From Nostoc flagelliforme FACHB-838 (lineage in GTDB: Bacteria > Cyanobacteriota > Cyanobacteriia > Cyanobacteriales > Nostocaceae), in NCBI RefSeq assembly GCF_014698065.1, contig NZ_JACJSI010000005.1, positions 62,001 through 126,000 on the forward strand: a stretch of DNA of 64,000 nt, in the 5' to 3' direction. Position 1 is the stretch's first letter; the number at the start of each line of letters is the position of its first letter. Shown in pieces: positions 46,003-55,381 of this stretch. The notes beneath the pieces were generated by a model, which ran no database searches, was not told where the DNA came from, and worked only from the letters and a program-made list of their open reading frames with translations. A program made the position numbers and the translations under genes.

Positions 46003-47151
46003 CTAAGATTCTAAATTTGCCAAAGCAGTTTTTAGTCGATTTACCGTGCGCGTGTTTTCCTCTATCGTCCCGACAGTAATTCGTAATCCTCCGCTAATGT
46101 GTCGCACAAGCGTGCCAAGTGTCCTAAGCTGATGGTGGAAAGTTTTTAATGCAGCGTCTTGTGAATTTAAGCCCTTTGGTTGAAGACGCAGGTAAATAAA
46201 GTTAGCAGCACTTGGGGTAATTTGTAGTTCTGGTTGCTGGGATAAAATTTCAATGAGTTTGGCTCGTTCACTCAAGGTTTGGGAAATTGACTCTAGCAAG
46301 AGTATACGGTTTTGTAAAGCAATTAATGCTGCTGCTATGGAAAAACTGGGAAGATTGTAAGGTAAACGAACTTTTTCTAAAATGGCGATCGCTTCGGGAT
46401 GAGCAATGCAATAACCAACACGGAGAGATGCCAACCGGAAGGCTTTAGAAAAAGTACGTAATATCAGCCAATTGGGATACTGTGCTAATTCACCTACTAC
46501 GGTAGTTTGACTGAATTCGAAATAAGCTTCATCAATTACTACCAAAATATGCTCTGGCAAACTTCTTAACCATGCCAACTCTGCCGCAGTTAAGCTATTG
46601 GCAGTCGGCGAATTGGGATGCACTACGAAAACTACGCGAATCGGAGGATCTTGAGTTTGTTCGATGGCAGACTGTGCGGCTTTTAGGTCAATTTCAAAAT
46701 TGGTTTCATTTCTACCCACTGCCACTACAGGAATACCCAAAGTTTGTGCCAAAATCCCGTACATAGAGAAAGTGGGATTGGCAACAAGAATTGAACCTTC
46801 GCCTCCTAGACAGGTGGCGATTAATAAAGATCGGATTAGTTCATCTGAACCATTGCCAACAGAAATATTGGCAGCGGTAAATAAGGATGACGAGAGGGCA
46901 GCTGATTCATTGACATATTCAGCGATCGCGTCCTTAAGTGTTTGATGTCCGCCATCAGGATAACGATTTGTTTCAATTACTTGTTGATATGTCCATGCCA
47001 GCTTCTCTTTTAACTCAGGTGGCAAATCATAAGGGCTTTCATTTGTATCTAACCGATCTAACTGTGTGGGGACAGAATCGGCTGTATCGCTGCTGGGATG
47101 AGGTTTATAAGCTGTGAATTGTGCTAAATCTGACCGGATGAAGGGAAGCAT
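46003..47151 (-). CDS. hisC: Histidinol-phosphate aminotransferase
   Basis: 382 residues from the ATG at complement 47149-47151 ([12 protein letters not shown]). A codon four residues earlier is an ATG created by the heptamer repeat next to the gene, so I prefer the internal start. PLP-dependent, fold type [38 protein letters not shown], and the Lys in [17 protein letters not shown] that binds PLP. It makes histidinol phosphate in histidine synthesis. hisG lies 29 kb to the left. Confidence 0.95.
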   Translation of the reverse strand: MLPFIRSDLAQFTAYKPHPSSDTADSVPTQLDRLDTNESPYDLPPELKEKLAWTYQQVIETNRYPDGGHQTLKDAIAEYVNESAALSSSLFTAANISVGNGSDELIRSLLIATCLGGEGSILVANPTFSMYGILAQTLGIPVVAVGRNETNFEIDLKAAQSAIEQTQDPPIRVVFVVHPNSPTANSLTAAELAWLRSLPEHILVVIDEAYFEFSQTTVVGELAQYPNWLILRTFSKAFRLASLRVGYCIAHPEAIAILEKVRLPYNLPSFSIAAALIALQNRILLLESISQTLSERAKLIEILSQQPELQITPSAANFIYLRLQPKGLNSQDAALKTFHHQLRTLGTLVRHISGGLRITVGTIEENTRTVNRLKTALANLES

Positions 47152-47160
47152 AGTTTTAGT

Positions 47161-47210
47161 CATTAGTCATTAGTCATTGGTCATTAGTAACTAACAAAAG
47201 ACAAATGACT
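47161..47210. repeat. Heptanucleotide repeats upstream of hisC
   Basis: CATTAGT/CATTGGT units then ACAAATGACTAA, the same family as at 29706 and 36849. They overlap the earlier possible hisC start codon at 47161-47163. Confidence 0.7.
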
Positions 47211-47249
47211 AAGGAAATTAGTTATGTGTGAGTTTAATATTTTACAACT

Positions 47250-47891
47250 TCAAGGTAATTGGCAAAAGAGGCGAATTGCCTGCCAAATTTCTTCTATAAC
47301 ATTATCTAAGGCGTGGTCACTGTCGAGTTCGACTAACTCCACCCAAGGACGCGAACGCGCAAAGTCACGGCTAGCTTCAATGGGAATAACTTCATCTTTT
47401 TTTCCATGCAAAATCAGAGTGGGGATAGGACGTTGCAAAAGTTTTTCTTGGTATTGGGCAGCATCTGTAACGAAATCGTAGCTTAAAGGAATTGATCGCT
47501 CCTCCCCATAGTGGTAGACCATCATATATTTTTCTTGCTGCCAATGCTGTAATTCTTCATTGCCTAGCTTGGGCAACCAATGGGATAAAAACCCAAAAGC
47601 TGGTGCTAGAATCACAAGACGTTTTATTTGTAAATATTGCTGACCCAAGTGGGCAGCGGTCAAACCGCCCAAACTTGAGCCAATGAGTGTTACTGAGGTA
47701 AAATCGTTGCTGAATTCTGCGGCAACTTGAGTAATCTGGCGAGTGATTGTTAATTTAGAAAAATCGCCAGCATTTAAATCGGGAATTTTTAGCTTTGTCT
47801 GAATTTGAGCAAAGCGATCGCCTATATTCTGCGCTTTGTGAGAATTAGGGCTAGAAGCAAAACCATGCAAGTAGATATACTGAGTAAGCAT
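47250..47891 (-). CDS. YqiA/YcfP family alpha/beta hydrolase
   Basis: 213 residues. Esterase-like, with a complete catalytic triad: Ser73 in the nucleophile elbow GSSLGG, Asp166 in GKKDEVIP and His193 in DSDHAL. The N-terminus (YIYLHGFASSPNSHKA) carries the HGF oxyanion-hole motif of this family. It resembles E. coli YqiA, a short-chain acyl esterase; the native substrate is unknown. It lies between hisC and gor on the same strand, with gaps of 86-100 nt, so an operon is possible but not shown. Confidence 0.85.
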   Translation of the reverse strand: MLTQYIYLHGFASSPNSHKAQNIGDRFAQIQTKLKIPDLNAGDFSKLTITRQITQVAAEFSNDFTSVTLIGSSLGGLTAAHLGQQYLQIKRLVILAPAFGFLSHWLPKLGNEELQHWQQEKYMMVYHYGEERSIPLSYDFVTDAAQYQEKLLQRPIPTLILHGKKDEVIPIEASRDFARSRPWVELVELDSDHALDNVIEEIWQAIRLFCQLP

Positions 47892-47961
47892 TCAAGTTTT
47901 CCCATTAGGATCGTCCTTAGTCATTAAGTTTTAAATAAATGACCAAGGACAAATGACATAC

Positions 47962-49338
47962 TTACCGCATTGTGACAAATTCCTCTGCTGCTGAGGGATG
48001 AATACCCACAGTGGCATCAAAGTCTTTTTTAGTTGCGCCCATTTTGACAGCGATCGCTATACCTTGGATGATCTCAGCTGCACCTTCACCTACCATGTGA
48101 GCGCCTAGAACTTTATCGGTGTTGCTATCAACCACCAACTTCATCATTGTCTTCTCTTGCTTACCCGTTAAACTATGGTACATCGGGCGAAAGCGAGTGC
48201 GAAAAATTTTTACGGCATCACCGAGTCTTTCCCGTGCTTCGGCTTCTGTCCAGCCGACTGTCGCGGCTTCAGGGTTAGAAAAAATTGCTGTGGCGACAGT
48301 TGCGTGACTAAATTCGCGGCGGTTATTCCCAAATTCGCTATCGGCAAAGGCGCGACCTTCGCCAATGGCTACGGGAGTTAAATTGATTCTGTCTGTGACA
48401 TCGCCAACAGCAAAAATATTCGGTTGATTAGTTTGACTATATTCATTGACTGCGATCGCATTTGTAGTACTGTACCCTGGCCCTTCTATAGAACTATCGA
48501 CAACATCAACTCCAGCATTTTCCAAACCTAGTCCATCTACATTGGGAGTTCGACCAGTCGCCACTAAAAACACGTCGGCAATTACTGCTTGTTGGTCTTC
48601 CCCTGATAAAGTCAGTTTAAAACCTTCCGGCACGCGTTCAACTGTTTTTACCACATTATTTTTAATCAGCCGAATTCCGTGGTTTGTCATCCCCTCTTCA
48701 ATTTCTGTAGGGATGTCCTCATCAAACCCCTTCAAAATCTTTTCACCTCTGGTAATTTGTGTAACCTCAGAGCCCAAGCCACGCATGATACAGGCAAACT
48801 CTATGCCAATATAGCCAGCGCCAAGAATGACAATGTGTTTTGGTTGTTCTTTTAGATGAAAGATTTCGTTAGAGGTAATGCCATATTCCATCCCTGGTAA
48901 ATCTGGTTTGATGGGACGCCCGCCAACAGCAATTAAAATTTTATCTGCTGTAACTTTGCGTCCATCAACTTCTACAGTGTGGGAATCTACCAATGTGGCG
49001 CGACCAGAAATTAGTTTTACTCCGGCTTTTTCTAAGAAGTTTATATGTAGTTGCGACAGTCGCCGAACTTCCTTATCTATAGATGTAATGAAATGTTCCC
49101 AGTCCAATTCAGCATTACCTACTTTCCAGCCATAGCCTGCGGCATCACTGAAGAGTGCAGGGAAATGAGAGGCGTAGACCATGAATTTTTTAGGCACACA
49201 ACCGCGAATTACACAAGTGCCACCAACTAAATCATATTCAGCGATCGCCACTTTTGCCCCATAGTCAGCCGCCCGTTTGGAAGCCGCCAAACCTCCAGAA
49301 CCCGCACCAATTACAAACAGGTCGTAATCAAAAGTCAT
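47962..49338 (-). CDS. gor: Glutathione-disulfide reductase
   Basis: 458 residues. It reduces GSSG with NADPH, maintaining the thiol pool. FAD-binding GAGSGGLAASKRA (residues 11-23), redox-active disulfide Cys42 and Cys47 (GGTCVIRGCVPKK), NAD(P)-binding GAGYIGIEFACIMRGLGS with basic follow-up residues (TRGEK) that fit NADPH, the FAD segment NIFAVGDVT, and the C-terminal catalytic His in GIHPSAAEEFVTMR, His-Pro being diagnostic of the family. The glutathione-binding residues make GR more likely than lipoamide dehydrogenase. Confidence 0.93.
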   Translation of the reverse strand: MTFDYDLFVIGAGSGGLAASKRAADYGAKVAIAEYDLVGGTCVIRGCVPKKFMVYASHFPALFSDAAGYGWKVGNAELDWEHFITSIDKEVRRLSQLHINFLEKAGVKLISGRATLVDSHTVEVDGRKVTADKILIAVGGRPIKPDLPGMEYGITSNEIFHLKEQPKHIVILGAGYIGIEFACIMRGLGSEVTQITRGEKILKGFDEDIPTEIEEGMTNHGIRLIKNNVVKTVERVPEGFKLTLSGEDQQAVIADVFLVATGRTPNVDGLGLENAGVDVVDSSIEGPGYSTTNAIAVNEYSQTNQPNIFAVGDVTDRINLTPVAIGEGRAFADSEFGNNRREFSHATVATAIFSNPEAATVGWTEAEARERLGDAVKIFRTRFRPMYHSLTGKQEKTMMKLVVDSNTDKVLGAHMVGEGAAEIIQGIAIAVKMGATKKDFDATVGIHPSAAEEFVTMR

Positions 49339-49638
49339 AAATTTATGTTCTCTCTAGCAAAAAGTTAGTTCCTGGGAACTTACACACAGAATGTCATGGA
49401 ACTACATAAGGATATCCGGTGAACCTTCTGTAAGTCCTGTCCTTGATTTAATCTAGCGTTAGCAGATGCTATCTGGTCGTAGGGAATATCACTTTTTGCT
49501 TTGGCGGCTGTATAGGCAGTAGTCAACACTTGTTATGGTTCTGCCCTTGGTATCGAGTATATATCTCTGGTATTGCTACATTGAAAAACTTTTCGGTAGG
49601 CGGTGACTGCTAAATATCGTTTTGGTTTTGGGAGACTT
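49339..49638. other. Interval between gor and the FecR gene
   Basis: 300 nt with no gene. It contains the promoter region of gor and the 3' end of the FecR-domain gene. No structure was recognised. Confidence 0.45.
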
Positions 49639-51042
49639 TCAGGTAGTTTCTGGTGGTTCTACTGGCGGTTCTACTGGTGGTTCTACTGGCGGTTCTACTG
49701 GTGGATTTGGTGGTGGATTTGGTGGTTCTACTGGCGGTTCTGCTGGTGGATTTGGTGTATATACTGGAGGATTTGCTGGAGGATTTGGTGTATATACTGG
49801 CGGTTCTGCTGGAGGATTTGGTGTATATACTGGCGGTTCTGCTGGAGGATTTGGTGTATATACTGGCGGTTCTGCTGGAGGATTTGGTGTATTTATTGGA
49901 GGATTTACTGGAGGATTTGGTGTATTTATTGGAGGATTTACTGGAGGATTTGGTGTATTTATTGGAGGATTTACTGGAGGATTTGGTGTATTTATTGGAG
50001 GATTTACTGGAGGATTTGGTGTATTTACTGGAGGATTTACTGGAAGATTTACTGGCGAATTGATCGGCGAATTTGCTGGAGTATTTACTGGAGGATTTAC
50101 CGGAACACTAACATTATTTTCCCTAGTTCGCTGCTTAGTATTTGACAGGACTTGTCCTATGTCCTCAAAAGAATTTAATTGAGAATCATCTACAATTGGG
50201 TCTACTGGGGAATTGCCTGTGATAGTCTCAGTGTCATTGGTAGAGGAAGTTGAAGGACTAGTAGTTAGGTCTGCAAAAGATGGGTTTTCAACTATTCCCT
50301 CACCTGTTATTGGTGACTGTGCGTTCAAGGCCGCAGCAGTTTCAGCTTGAACGCTAGCGATCGCAGGGTCGGCTGTAGGAGTAATATTTTGCTTAGTTAA
50401 ATCAAGCCCACGAACCATATCGCTGGTTTCATAAAAATTTCTGAGATCAAAATCGTATAAGCCCTGAAATTTGCCTTTAACTATAACCATCATCTGTCCT
50501 GCTTGCAGCACCTGAGTTTGAGAAGCTTCCTTATTAGAAACTTCAATGCCGCTACTCGTCAGTGCCCCCACAATTGTGGTATCTGTTTGTTGGTTGTAGC
50601 GTACAAATAAGGCTGAACCACGAATTGCTGCTGCTGCACTTGGCGTTTGTATACGTGTTTGCCCCCTTCCAGGTGGAATAAGCAACAATGCTGTTCCGTT
50701 TGACAGTTTAAAACTGCGAGTCTTTGGCAAAAATTGAAATATAGCCTGTTCCCCAACTCGTGCCAAAGAACCGTCGTTAAAACGCAAGTCTGCTAGTGAA
50801 GCTCGACCCGTTGACAACCCATCCCCAGGAATCATTGCATCTGATTTGCGTGCAGGACGCTTTTTCTGTCTATCTCTGGGTATCAGTTGTACTAAGTTGT
50901 GGAGGTTCTGAATCTCTGCTCGTGTCAGAGGAGTTATAGCATTTACCCGATTTGGTAAAGGCAGTACTATAACTCCCCATAAACCAATCACTAATAATGG
51001 AAACGATTTATAGAACATGGTTTGAGAATTTGTAAACTTCAA
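49639..51042 (-). CDS. FecR-domain protein with long Pro-rich repeats
   Basis: 467 residues. Signal peptide (about 1-35). A FecR domain spans about residues 60-200: LADLRFNDGSLARVGEQAIFQFLP, then LSNGTALLLIPPGRGQTRIQTPSAAAAIRGSALFVRY and TQVLQAGQMMVIV. After a Thr/Ser-rich linker comes a C-terminal half made of tandem 11-residue (33-nt) units, mostly NPPVNPPINTP (about five) and NPPAEPPVYTP (about four), and a final PPVEPP run. Such tails are probably stiff, disordered and cell-surface exposed. The gene diverges from the beta-barrel gene at 51562. A role as a cell-envelope sensor or scaffold is inferred. Confidence 0.82.
   Translation of the reverse strand: MKFTNSQTMFYKSFPLLVIGLWGVIVLPLPNRVNAITPLTRAEIQNLHNLVQLIPRDRQKKRPARKSDAMIPGDGLSTGRASLADLRFNDGSLARVGEQAIFQFLPKTRSFKLSNGTALLLIPPGRGQTRIQTPSAAAAIRGSALFVRYNQQTDTTIVGALTSSGIEVSNKEASQTQVLQAGQMMVIVKGKFQGLYDFDLRNFYETSDMVRGLDLTKQNITPTADPAIASVQAETAAALNAQSPITGEGIVENPSFADLTTSPSTSSTNDTETITGNSPVDPIVDDSQLNSFEDIGQVLSNTKQRTRENNVSVPVNPPVNTPANSPINSPVNLPVNPPVNTPNPPVNPPINTPNPPVNPPINTPNPPVNPPINTPNPPVNPPINTPNPPAEPPVYTPNPPAEPPVYTPNPPAEPPVYTPNPPANPPVYTPNPPAEPPVEPPNPPPNPPVEPPVEPPVEPPVEPPETT
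49640..50110. repeat. 33-nt tandem repeats in the FecR gene
   Basis: The minus-strand codons for NPPVNPPINTP-type units repeat in register, about nine to ten full copies with two main variants. Because the unit lacks stop codons in other frames, all three plus-strand frames are open over hundreds of bases; those are artefacts. Confidence 0.85.
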
Positions 51043-51561
51043 CTAATGCCAAGAAAGTTAAAGGTTTAAGTTATTGCTAGATTATTATAGGAAGTTTCTT
51101 TAGTTAGATTTACCTATATTTTAATCTAAATTTAATACAGAAAATAGATGATGATAAATAAACTATGTATTTAATTTATTTAAGTTTATATTCTGAAACT
51201 GACACTATCTGAAATAAAGTATGTGGCAGATTTCAAAGTTAGTATTTGCAATAAGCAATTGAATCAGGAGTACCTTACAGATAATTCTTTCTAATCAGAT
51301 CAGGCATAGGCTTATCTCTTATGTAGGATAGGAAGTCTCTAGGCATTTGTTGTGAAATTACTCATTGGCTGTATTTCACTAAATTTAACTAGAAATCTGA
51401 TCGGATTTTTCTGAGATTATCAAAAAAATATTAGAAAAATCCGAAAAGCAGTAATTTTAGTTTGTAGCTTCAGTATATACCTACAAAGCTAAACTAGATA
51501 CACTCAATTGTATACTCTGAGTCGGAACTTCCAATACAGCTTGTAAATATACATTTGCCAA
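51043..51561. other. Divergent interval with an 11-bp inverted repeat
   Basis: 519 nt, AT-rich, between the FecR gene and the beta-barrel gene. CGGATTTTTCT (51402-51412) and AGAAAAATCCG (51433-51443) are perfectly complementary around a 20-nt spacer. The position, 150-160 nt before the beta-barrel gene start, is compatible with a control site. Confidence 0.5.
51402..51443. promoter_or_regulatory. 11-bp perfect inverted repeat, putative operator
   Basis: The arms CGGATTTTTCT and AGAAAAATCCG match exactly. The AT-rich 20-nt spacer is long for an operator and allows a hairpin as well. No consensus known to me fits it. Confidence 0.4.
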
Positions 51562-52884
51562 ATGGGATCAAAGCGATCTAACCAGATGCGACTTAATAAC
51601 TGGAAGAATTTGTTTTTTTATATTTTGTTAGCGTCCAGTGGTGGAAGCTGGTGTTGCATGAGAGTAGACGCCGCAGAATCAGCAAATACAGATATTTGGC
51701 ATCCTAATAATTTAGTAAGTACACAGATAACTTCTCAGCAGTTATGTCAGAAGTTGCAGCAAGAGGCAATTGACTCTTTGTGCAAGCGGTCTAGTAAGTC
51801 ACATTCCTTAGACTTCCAGATGCTGTTAAATGTAGCACAGCAAACACCAGAAACAACTCAAGTCCCAGACCAAACCGAAGAACCTGAAAATACTCAAAAC
51901 CAAATTGACCCGCCACAACTAGAATCACAGCCAAGTAATTTGCCTACCTCTCCTTCAGACTCAAAAGATCAACTGTTAAAGGCACCTGAAATAGATTATT
52001 CTCTAAGGCGAGAAAAGCTGATACAACTGCTCCGATCGCCAAAACAGCCATCTGAGTCTGATGGCGACCGCGAATTGGGTTTACGGGTGCGGTTACGTCC
52101 CTTAGAACAGCCACAGCTACCACCGACAGAAAAACCCGTAGTTAAGTTTAAACCTATCGGCTATCTACAGGGACGTGTAGGCTACTTCCAAACCAGTAAT
52201 ATTTTTTCTTCAAAAGATAGTCCCATAGAAGATGGTTTAATTATTTCTGGGCTGACGCTAGCCTCTGTATATTTTCCTTTGGGATCTAAGACTTATTTAA
52301 ACGGCTCAATTGATGGCAACCTGATTCGTTATGTAAATCAGTCACAATATCATTACAACCAAGTGAGATTTAATCTCAGTCTTTACCAGCAGCTATCCCA
52401 GCGAATGTATGGAGAAATCAGTTGGAGCAATCAACAATTATTTTATGCCAACAACAGCGATCGCCTGGATTTCAAAGCAGGCGATCGCTTTTTAAATGAG
52501 AATTCCCTCCAACTGTCTTTGGGACGGCGAGATCCCTTAACTTCAAAATTAACGCTAGATAGCTTTTACGAATTGAGTGTGAATTTTGCTGACCCCCTAA
52601 GTCGCGATCGGATAATCAATTCTTTGTGGGTGTCTTTGAACTACTACTTGCAAAAGCCTCTCCGGGTTGGTATTGACTACCAGGGGAACTTCTCAGACTT
52701 TACACAGCGCGATCGAGAAGACCAATTTCATCGGTTATTCGGGCACTTAAATTACCGAATATCCGATACCACTAATATGAATGTGCAGGCTGGAGTAAGT
52801 TTAGGTAGTTCAACTGCCGAAAACATTGATTTTGATGGCTGGTTCTTCAGTATTAATTACAGTTTGCAATTAGGTCGGTTTTGA
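51562..52884 (+). CDS. Putative outer-membrane beta-barrel protein
   Basis: 440 residues. An N-terminal hydrophobic segment (LFFYILLASSGGSWCCM, about 14-30) can act as a signal sequence. A low-complexity Pro/Gln/Glu/Ser linker spans roughly residues 95-170. From about residue 195 the sequence alternates polar and aromatic residues in beta-hairpins, for example YLQGRVGYFQTSNIF, YHYNQVRFNLSLYQQLSQRMYGEISW and NMNVQAGVSLGSS. It ends FSINYSLQLGRF with a terminal Phe, a hallmark of barrels inserted by the Bam/Omp85 machinery. I cannot name the family. It is divergent from the FecR-domain gene, suggesting a shared envelope role (inference). Confidence 0.65.
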   Translation: MGSKRSNQMRLNNWKNLFFYILLASSGGSWCCMRVDAAESANTDIWHPNNLVSTQITSQQLCQKLQQEAIDSLCKRSSKSHSLDFQMLLNVAQQTPETTQVPDQTEEPENTQNQIDPPQLESQPSNLPTSPSDSKDQLLKAPEIDYSLRREKLIQLLRSPKQPSESDGDRELGLRVRLRPLEQPQLPPTEKPVVKFKPIGYLQGRVGYFQTSNIFSSKDSPIEDGLIISGLTLASVYFPLGSKTYLNGSIDGNLIRYVNQSQYHYNQVRFNLSLYQQLSQRMYGEISWSNQQLFYANNSDRLDFKAGDRFLNENSLQLSLGRRDPLTSKLTLDSFYELSVNFADPLSRDRIINSLWVSLNYYLQKPLRVGIDYQGNFSDFTQRDREDQFHRLFGHLNYRISDTTNMNVQAGVSLGSSTAENIDFDGWFFSINYSLQLGRF

Positions 52885-52917
52885 AATTTGTCATTTGTCC
52901 TTAATCTTTTATCAAAA

Positions 52918-52945
52918 ACCAATGACCAATGACCAATGACAAATG
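52918..52945. repeat. Heptanucleotide repeats at a gene end
   Basis: Tandem (AAT)GACCAATGACC units between the convergent barrel and rhodanese genes, of the same family as at 29706-29754. Confidence 0.65.
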
Positions 52946-52946
52946 A

Positions 52947-53768
52947 CTATAAATAAGAAATCCAATCACTCCAGCTACCAGGATAAAGTTTACCCTTACT
53001 AATGCCAGCTAATTCTAAAGAAAGTAAATTAACACAAGCAGTAACGCCAGAACCGCAATATACCAAGATTTCTTCAGATGTTTCTAGCTTTTCCCAGCGA
53101 CGGCGTTGTTCCTCTTGAGGGAGTAGGTAGCCATTAGAGTCTGTAACTTCTTGCCAAGGATAGTTAACTGCACCAGGAATATGCCCAGCAATTTTATCAA
53201 TTGGCTCTCGTTCACCTCGGTAGCGATCGCTTTCTCTGGAATCTACCAATACTACTCCGTGGCTATCTTGCCGACTTTTCACCGCTGTAAAATCTACTGC
53301 CTTTTCTGTTTGTACTTGAGCGACAAAGGCACCCATTCGTGGGGGAGGAATAATATTTGTAACAGAATAGCCAGCTTTTTGCCATCCAGCAAAGCCTCCA
53401 TCCAGTACTGCTACTTGCTCATGCCCTAAATAGCGCAAGAGCCACCATAGACGAGCCGCAAAAGCAAAGCGCGAATCGTCATAAGCGACAACTAAAGTTT
53501 TTTGGTAATTGACTCCAATCGCTGCTAGTTTGTTAGCTATATCATTGGGGTTAGGTAAAGGATGTCTCCCGCCATGTTTACCTACTGGACTGGAAAGATC
53601 CTGATTCAAGTCTAGGTAATATGACCCTTCTATATGACTTGTTTGGTAATGTTGTTGTCCTAATTGTGGATCGGCTAAAGAGAAGCGACAATCCACAATC
53701 ACGACTTGCGGATCTTTTAAATGTTCAAACAGCCAAGCTGGTGAAACAACAAATTGGGAATTGGGCAT
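52947..53768 (-). CDS. Sulfurtransferase with two rhodanese domains
   Basis: 273 residues. Thiosulfate or 3-mercaptopyruvate sulfurtransferase family. The inactive N-terminal rhodanese domain spans about 5-135 and the catalytic one about 155-270. The active-site Cys238 sits in the loop CGSGVTAC, the form typical of 3-mercaptopyruvate/thiosulfate sulfurtransferases with a C-x-G-S-G-V-T loop. It also has HIEGSYYLDLNQDLSSP in the N-terminal half and HIPGAVNYPW in the C-terminal half. The specific sulfur donor cannot be told from the loop alone. Confidence 0.92.
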   Translation of the reverse strand: MPNSQFVVSPAWLFEHLKDPQVVIVDCRFSLADPQLGQQHYQTSHIEGSYYLDLNQDLSSPVGKHGGRHPLPNPNDIANKLAAIGVNYQKTLVVAYDDSRFAFAARLWWLLRYLGHEQVAVLDGGFAGWQKAGYSVTNIIPPPRMGAFVAQVQTEKAVDFTAVKSRQDSHGVVLVDSRESDRYRGEREPIDKIAGHIPGAVNYPWQEVTDSNGYLLPQEEQRRRWEKLETSEEILVYCGSGVTACVNLLSLELAGISKGKLYPGSWSDWISYL

Positions 53769-53794
53769 TGGTCATTATTTAGTTTTTTTGTAAA

Positions 53795-54805
53795 ATGTCA
53801 GACTTAGAAAATTTTACACCTAAGCTAACAGCAGATGGTTCTTTCACCTTTGTCTCTCAAGAGTTTGGTGAATCCTTTCACAGCCATCATGGAGCTAGAC
53901 AAGAGAGTTTTTTCAAGTTTGTGGAACCGACTCAACTGGCTACAGTCGCTCAAAAGCCAGTTTTGCGGCTGTTGGATATTTGTTATGGTCTGGGATATAA
54001 CACAGCTGCGGCTTTGCAGACAATTTGGGCAGTCAATCCCAGATGTTGTGTTGAAGTAATCGGTTTAGAGCTAAATCCAACAGTGCCACAAGCTGCGATC
54101 GCTCATCACTTGTTCGACAATTGGAACTGTAACTATATTGAAATTTTGAAAGAGCTAGCTTTTAACAATCAAGTGCAAACACCTTGCCTGAAAGCGAAGC
54201 TACTAATTGGCGATGCTAGAACTACGATCCAGCTAGTACATCAGTCAGATTTCTGGGCAGATGCAATTTTCCTCGATGCCTTTTCACCACCTCAATGTCC
54301 TCAATTATGGACTGTTGAATTTATTAAACAGGTGTCATTGTGTTTAGCTCCAGATGGTTTATTAGCTACCTATTCTTGCGCTGCTGCTGTACGCACAGCA
54401 CTTTTGTCTGCTGGCTTAGTTATAGGTTCTACCCCACCAGTGGGAAGGCGATCGCCTGGTACTGTGGCAGCAAAGCAGACTCTTCTCCCAAGGGGAGATG
54501 TCAAAGGCGATCGCGCAGCGTTAGCGAGTCTGCGAGCGTCTGGAGGTTTCTCTTTGGAGCAATTGCCATCAAGCAGAGATGATGTTTTCTCTGCTACTCT
54601 CCCTCTCTCACAAGTTGAAAAAGAACACTTGCTAACTCGTGCTGCTGTTCCCTATCGCGATCCTCAACTGAGCGATCTGACCGAAGTTATAGTGATGCGG
54701 CGACAACAAGAACAACAAACCTCTTGGCTCGAACCTACCTCCCATTGGCGAAAAAGGTGGCTGTTGGGAAGACAAGGCAGGGATTTTATGAGAACTAGTT
54801 TGTAG
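53795..54805 (+). CDS. MnmD-like tRNA-modifying methyltransferase
   Basis: 336 residues. The family (MnmC methyltransferase domain, stand-alone MnmD in many bacteria) makes mnm5-type uridine in tRNA wobble positions. Key parts are SFHSHHGARQESFFKFVEPTQL, the SAM site LLDICYGLGYNTAAAL, and IFLDAFSPPQCPQLWTVEFI (D-A-F-S-P). The end shows SPGTVAAKQT, then LTRAAVPYRDP. Between them a segment of about 35 residues (TLLPRGDVKGDRAALASLRA...) looks like in-frame translation of a GC-rich palindromic repeat (54478-54560), absent from typical members. No FAD-dependent MnmC2 half is present. Divergent from the rhodanese gene. Confidence 0.8.
   Translation: MSDLENFTPKLTADGSFTFVSQEFGESFHSHHGARQESFFKFVEPTQLATVAQKPVLRLLDICYGLGYNTAAALQTIWAVNPRCCVEVIGLELNPTVPQAAIAHHLFDNWNCNYIEILKELAFNNQVQTPCLKAKLLIGDARTTIQLVHQSDFWADAIFLDAFSPPQCPQLWTVEFIKQVSLCLAPDGLLATYSCAAAVRTALLSAGLVIGSTPPVGRRSPGTVAAKQTLLPRGDVKGDRAALASLRASGGFSLEQLPSSRDDVFSATLPLSQVEKEHLLTRAAVPYRDPQLSDLTEVIVMRRQQEQQTSWLEPTSHWRKRWLLGRQGRDFMRTSL
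54478..54560 (+). repeat. Palindromic repeat inserted in frame in the MnmD-like gene
   Basis: The patch contains two GGCGATCGC-like cores and GCAGCGTTAGCGAGTCTGCG, the same style as intergenic GC-rich repeats elsewhere in this window. It is open in the coding frame and encodes the extra Arg/Leu-rich loop. Confidence 0.5.
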
Positions 54806-55381
54806 TTAGATTGTAATGTCTACAACGGGCTACGTTTACGCAACTACAAGCCTAATCCTCAATCTTTCCTTAATTCCCAAAAAGTTAGACATTTTTTGCC
54901 AAAAATTATGATTTCTTTTCCAGATACTCAGGCAACGAGTTTTGACTAGCCAATCATCTTGATATTATGGTAGTATTTAATACTAGTAGTAACTAATACT
55001 ACTTGAGTATTGCTATAACTGAGTAAGTAAAAACATACATACCTAATGATTACCATAAAAACTTGAAACTAAAAACTCGATATCTTAAATAAAACGAACA
55101 ATTATAATCCTTTTTGAGGCTGTTAGGCTAAATAATCACCGTAAAAAGCCTGATTTAACATTTGTGAAAATTCACCATACTGGGATTAAAAGCAAAAATT
55201 TTGAGAACAAAATACACCTTGTTTGTAACATAAAAGATACATGCTGCAAAAAATTTAGATAAGCAGCTTGATATCATGCATAATCTCTATGAAAACTCTG
55301 GCTCAGAAACAGTCGAATATTAAATTTTTTGTTGAAATCTAACACTGTTAACTTGTGCAAAAACTTGGAGGGAGTGCCTTT
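54806..55381. other. Non-coding interval with tandem GTA-N8-TAC palindromes
   Basis: About 575 nt, AT-rich. It contains two adjacent copies of GTA-N8-TAC at 54970-54983 and 54986-54999, described separately. Otherwise no gene or repeat was recognised. Confidence 0.5.
54970..54999. promoter_or_regulatory. Tandem NtcA-like sites (GTA-N8-TAC)
   Basis: GTAGTATTTAATAC at 54970-54983 and GTAGTAACTAATAC at 54986-54999, with centres 16 bp apart. Both match the minimal NtcA consensus. They lie about 385-410 nt upstream of the HD-GYP gene, and no -10 box is seen at the usual distance, so function is uncertain in AT-rich DNA. Confidence 0.35.

Noticed and set aside
49603-50182. Several long plus-strand open frames rich in Gly, Val, Tyr and Trp
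   Set aside because: They are antisense to the proline repeats of the FecR gene; the 33-nt unit has no stops in any plus-strand frame.
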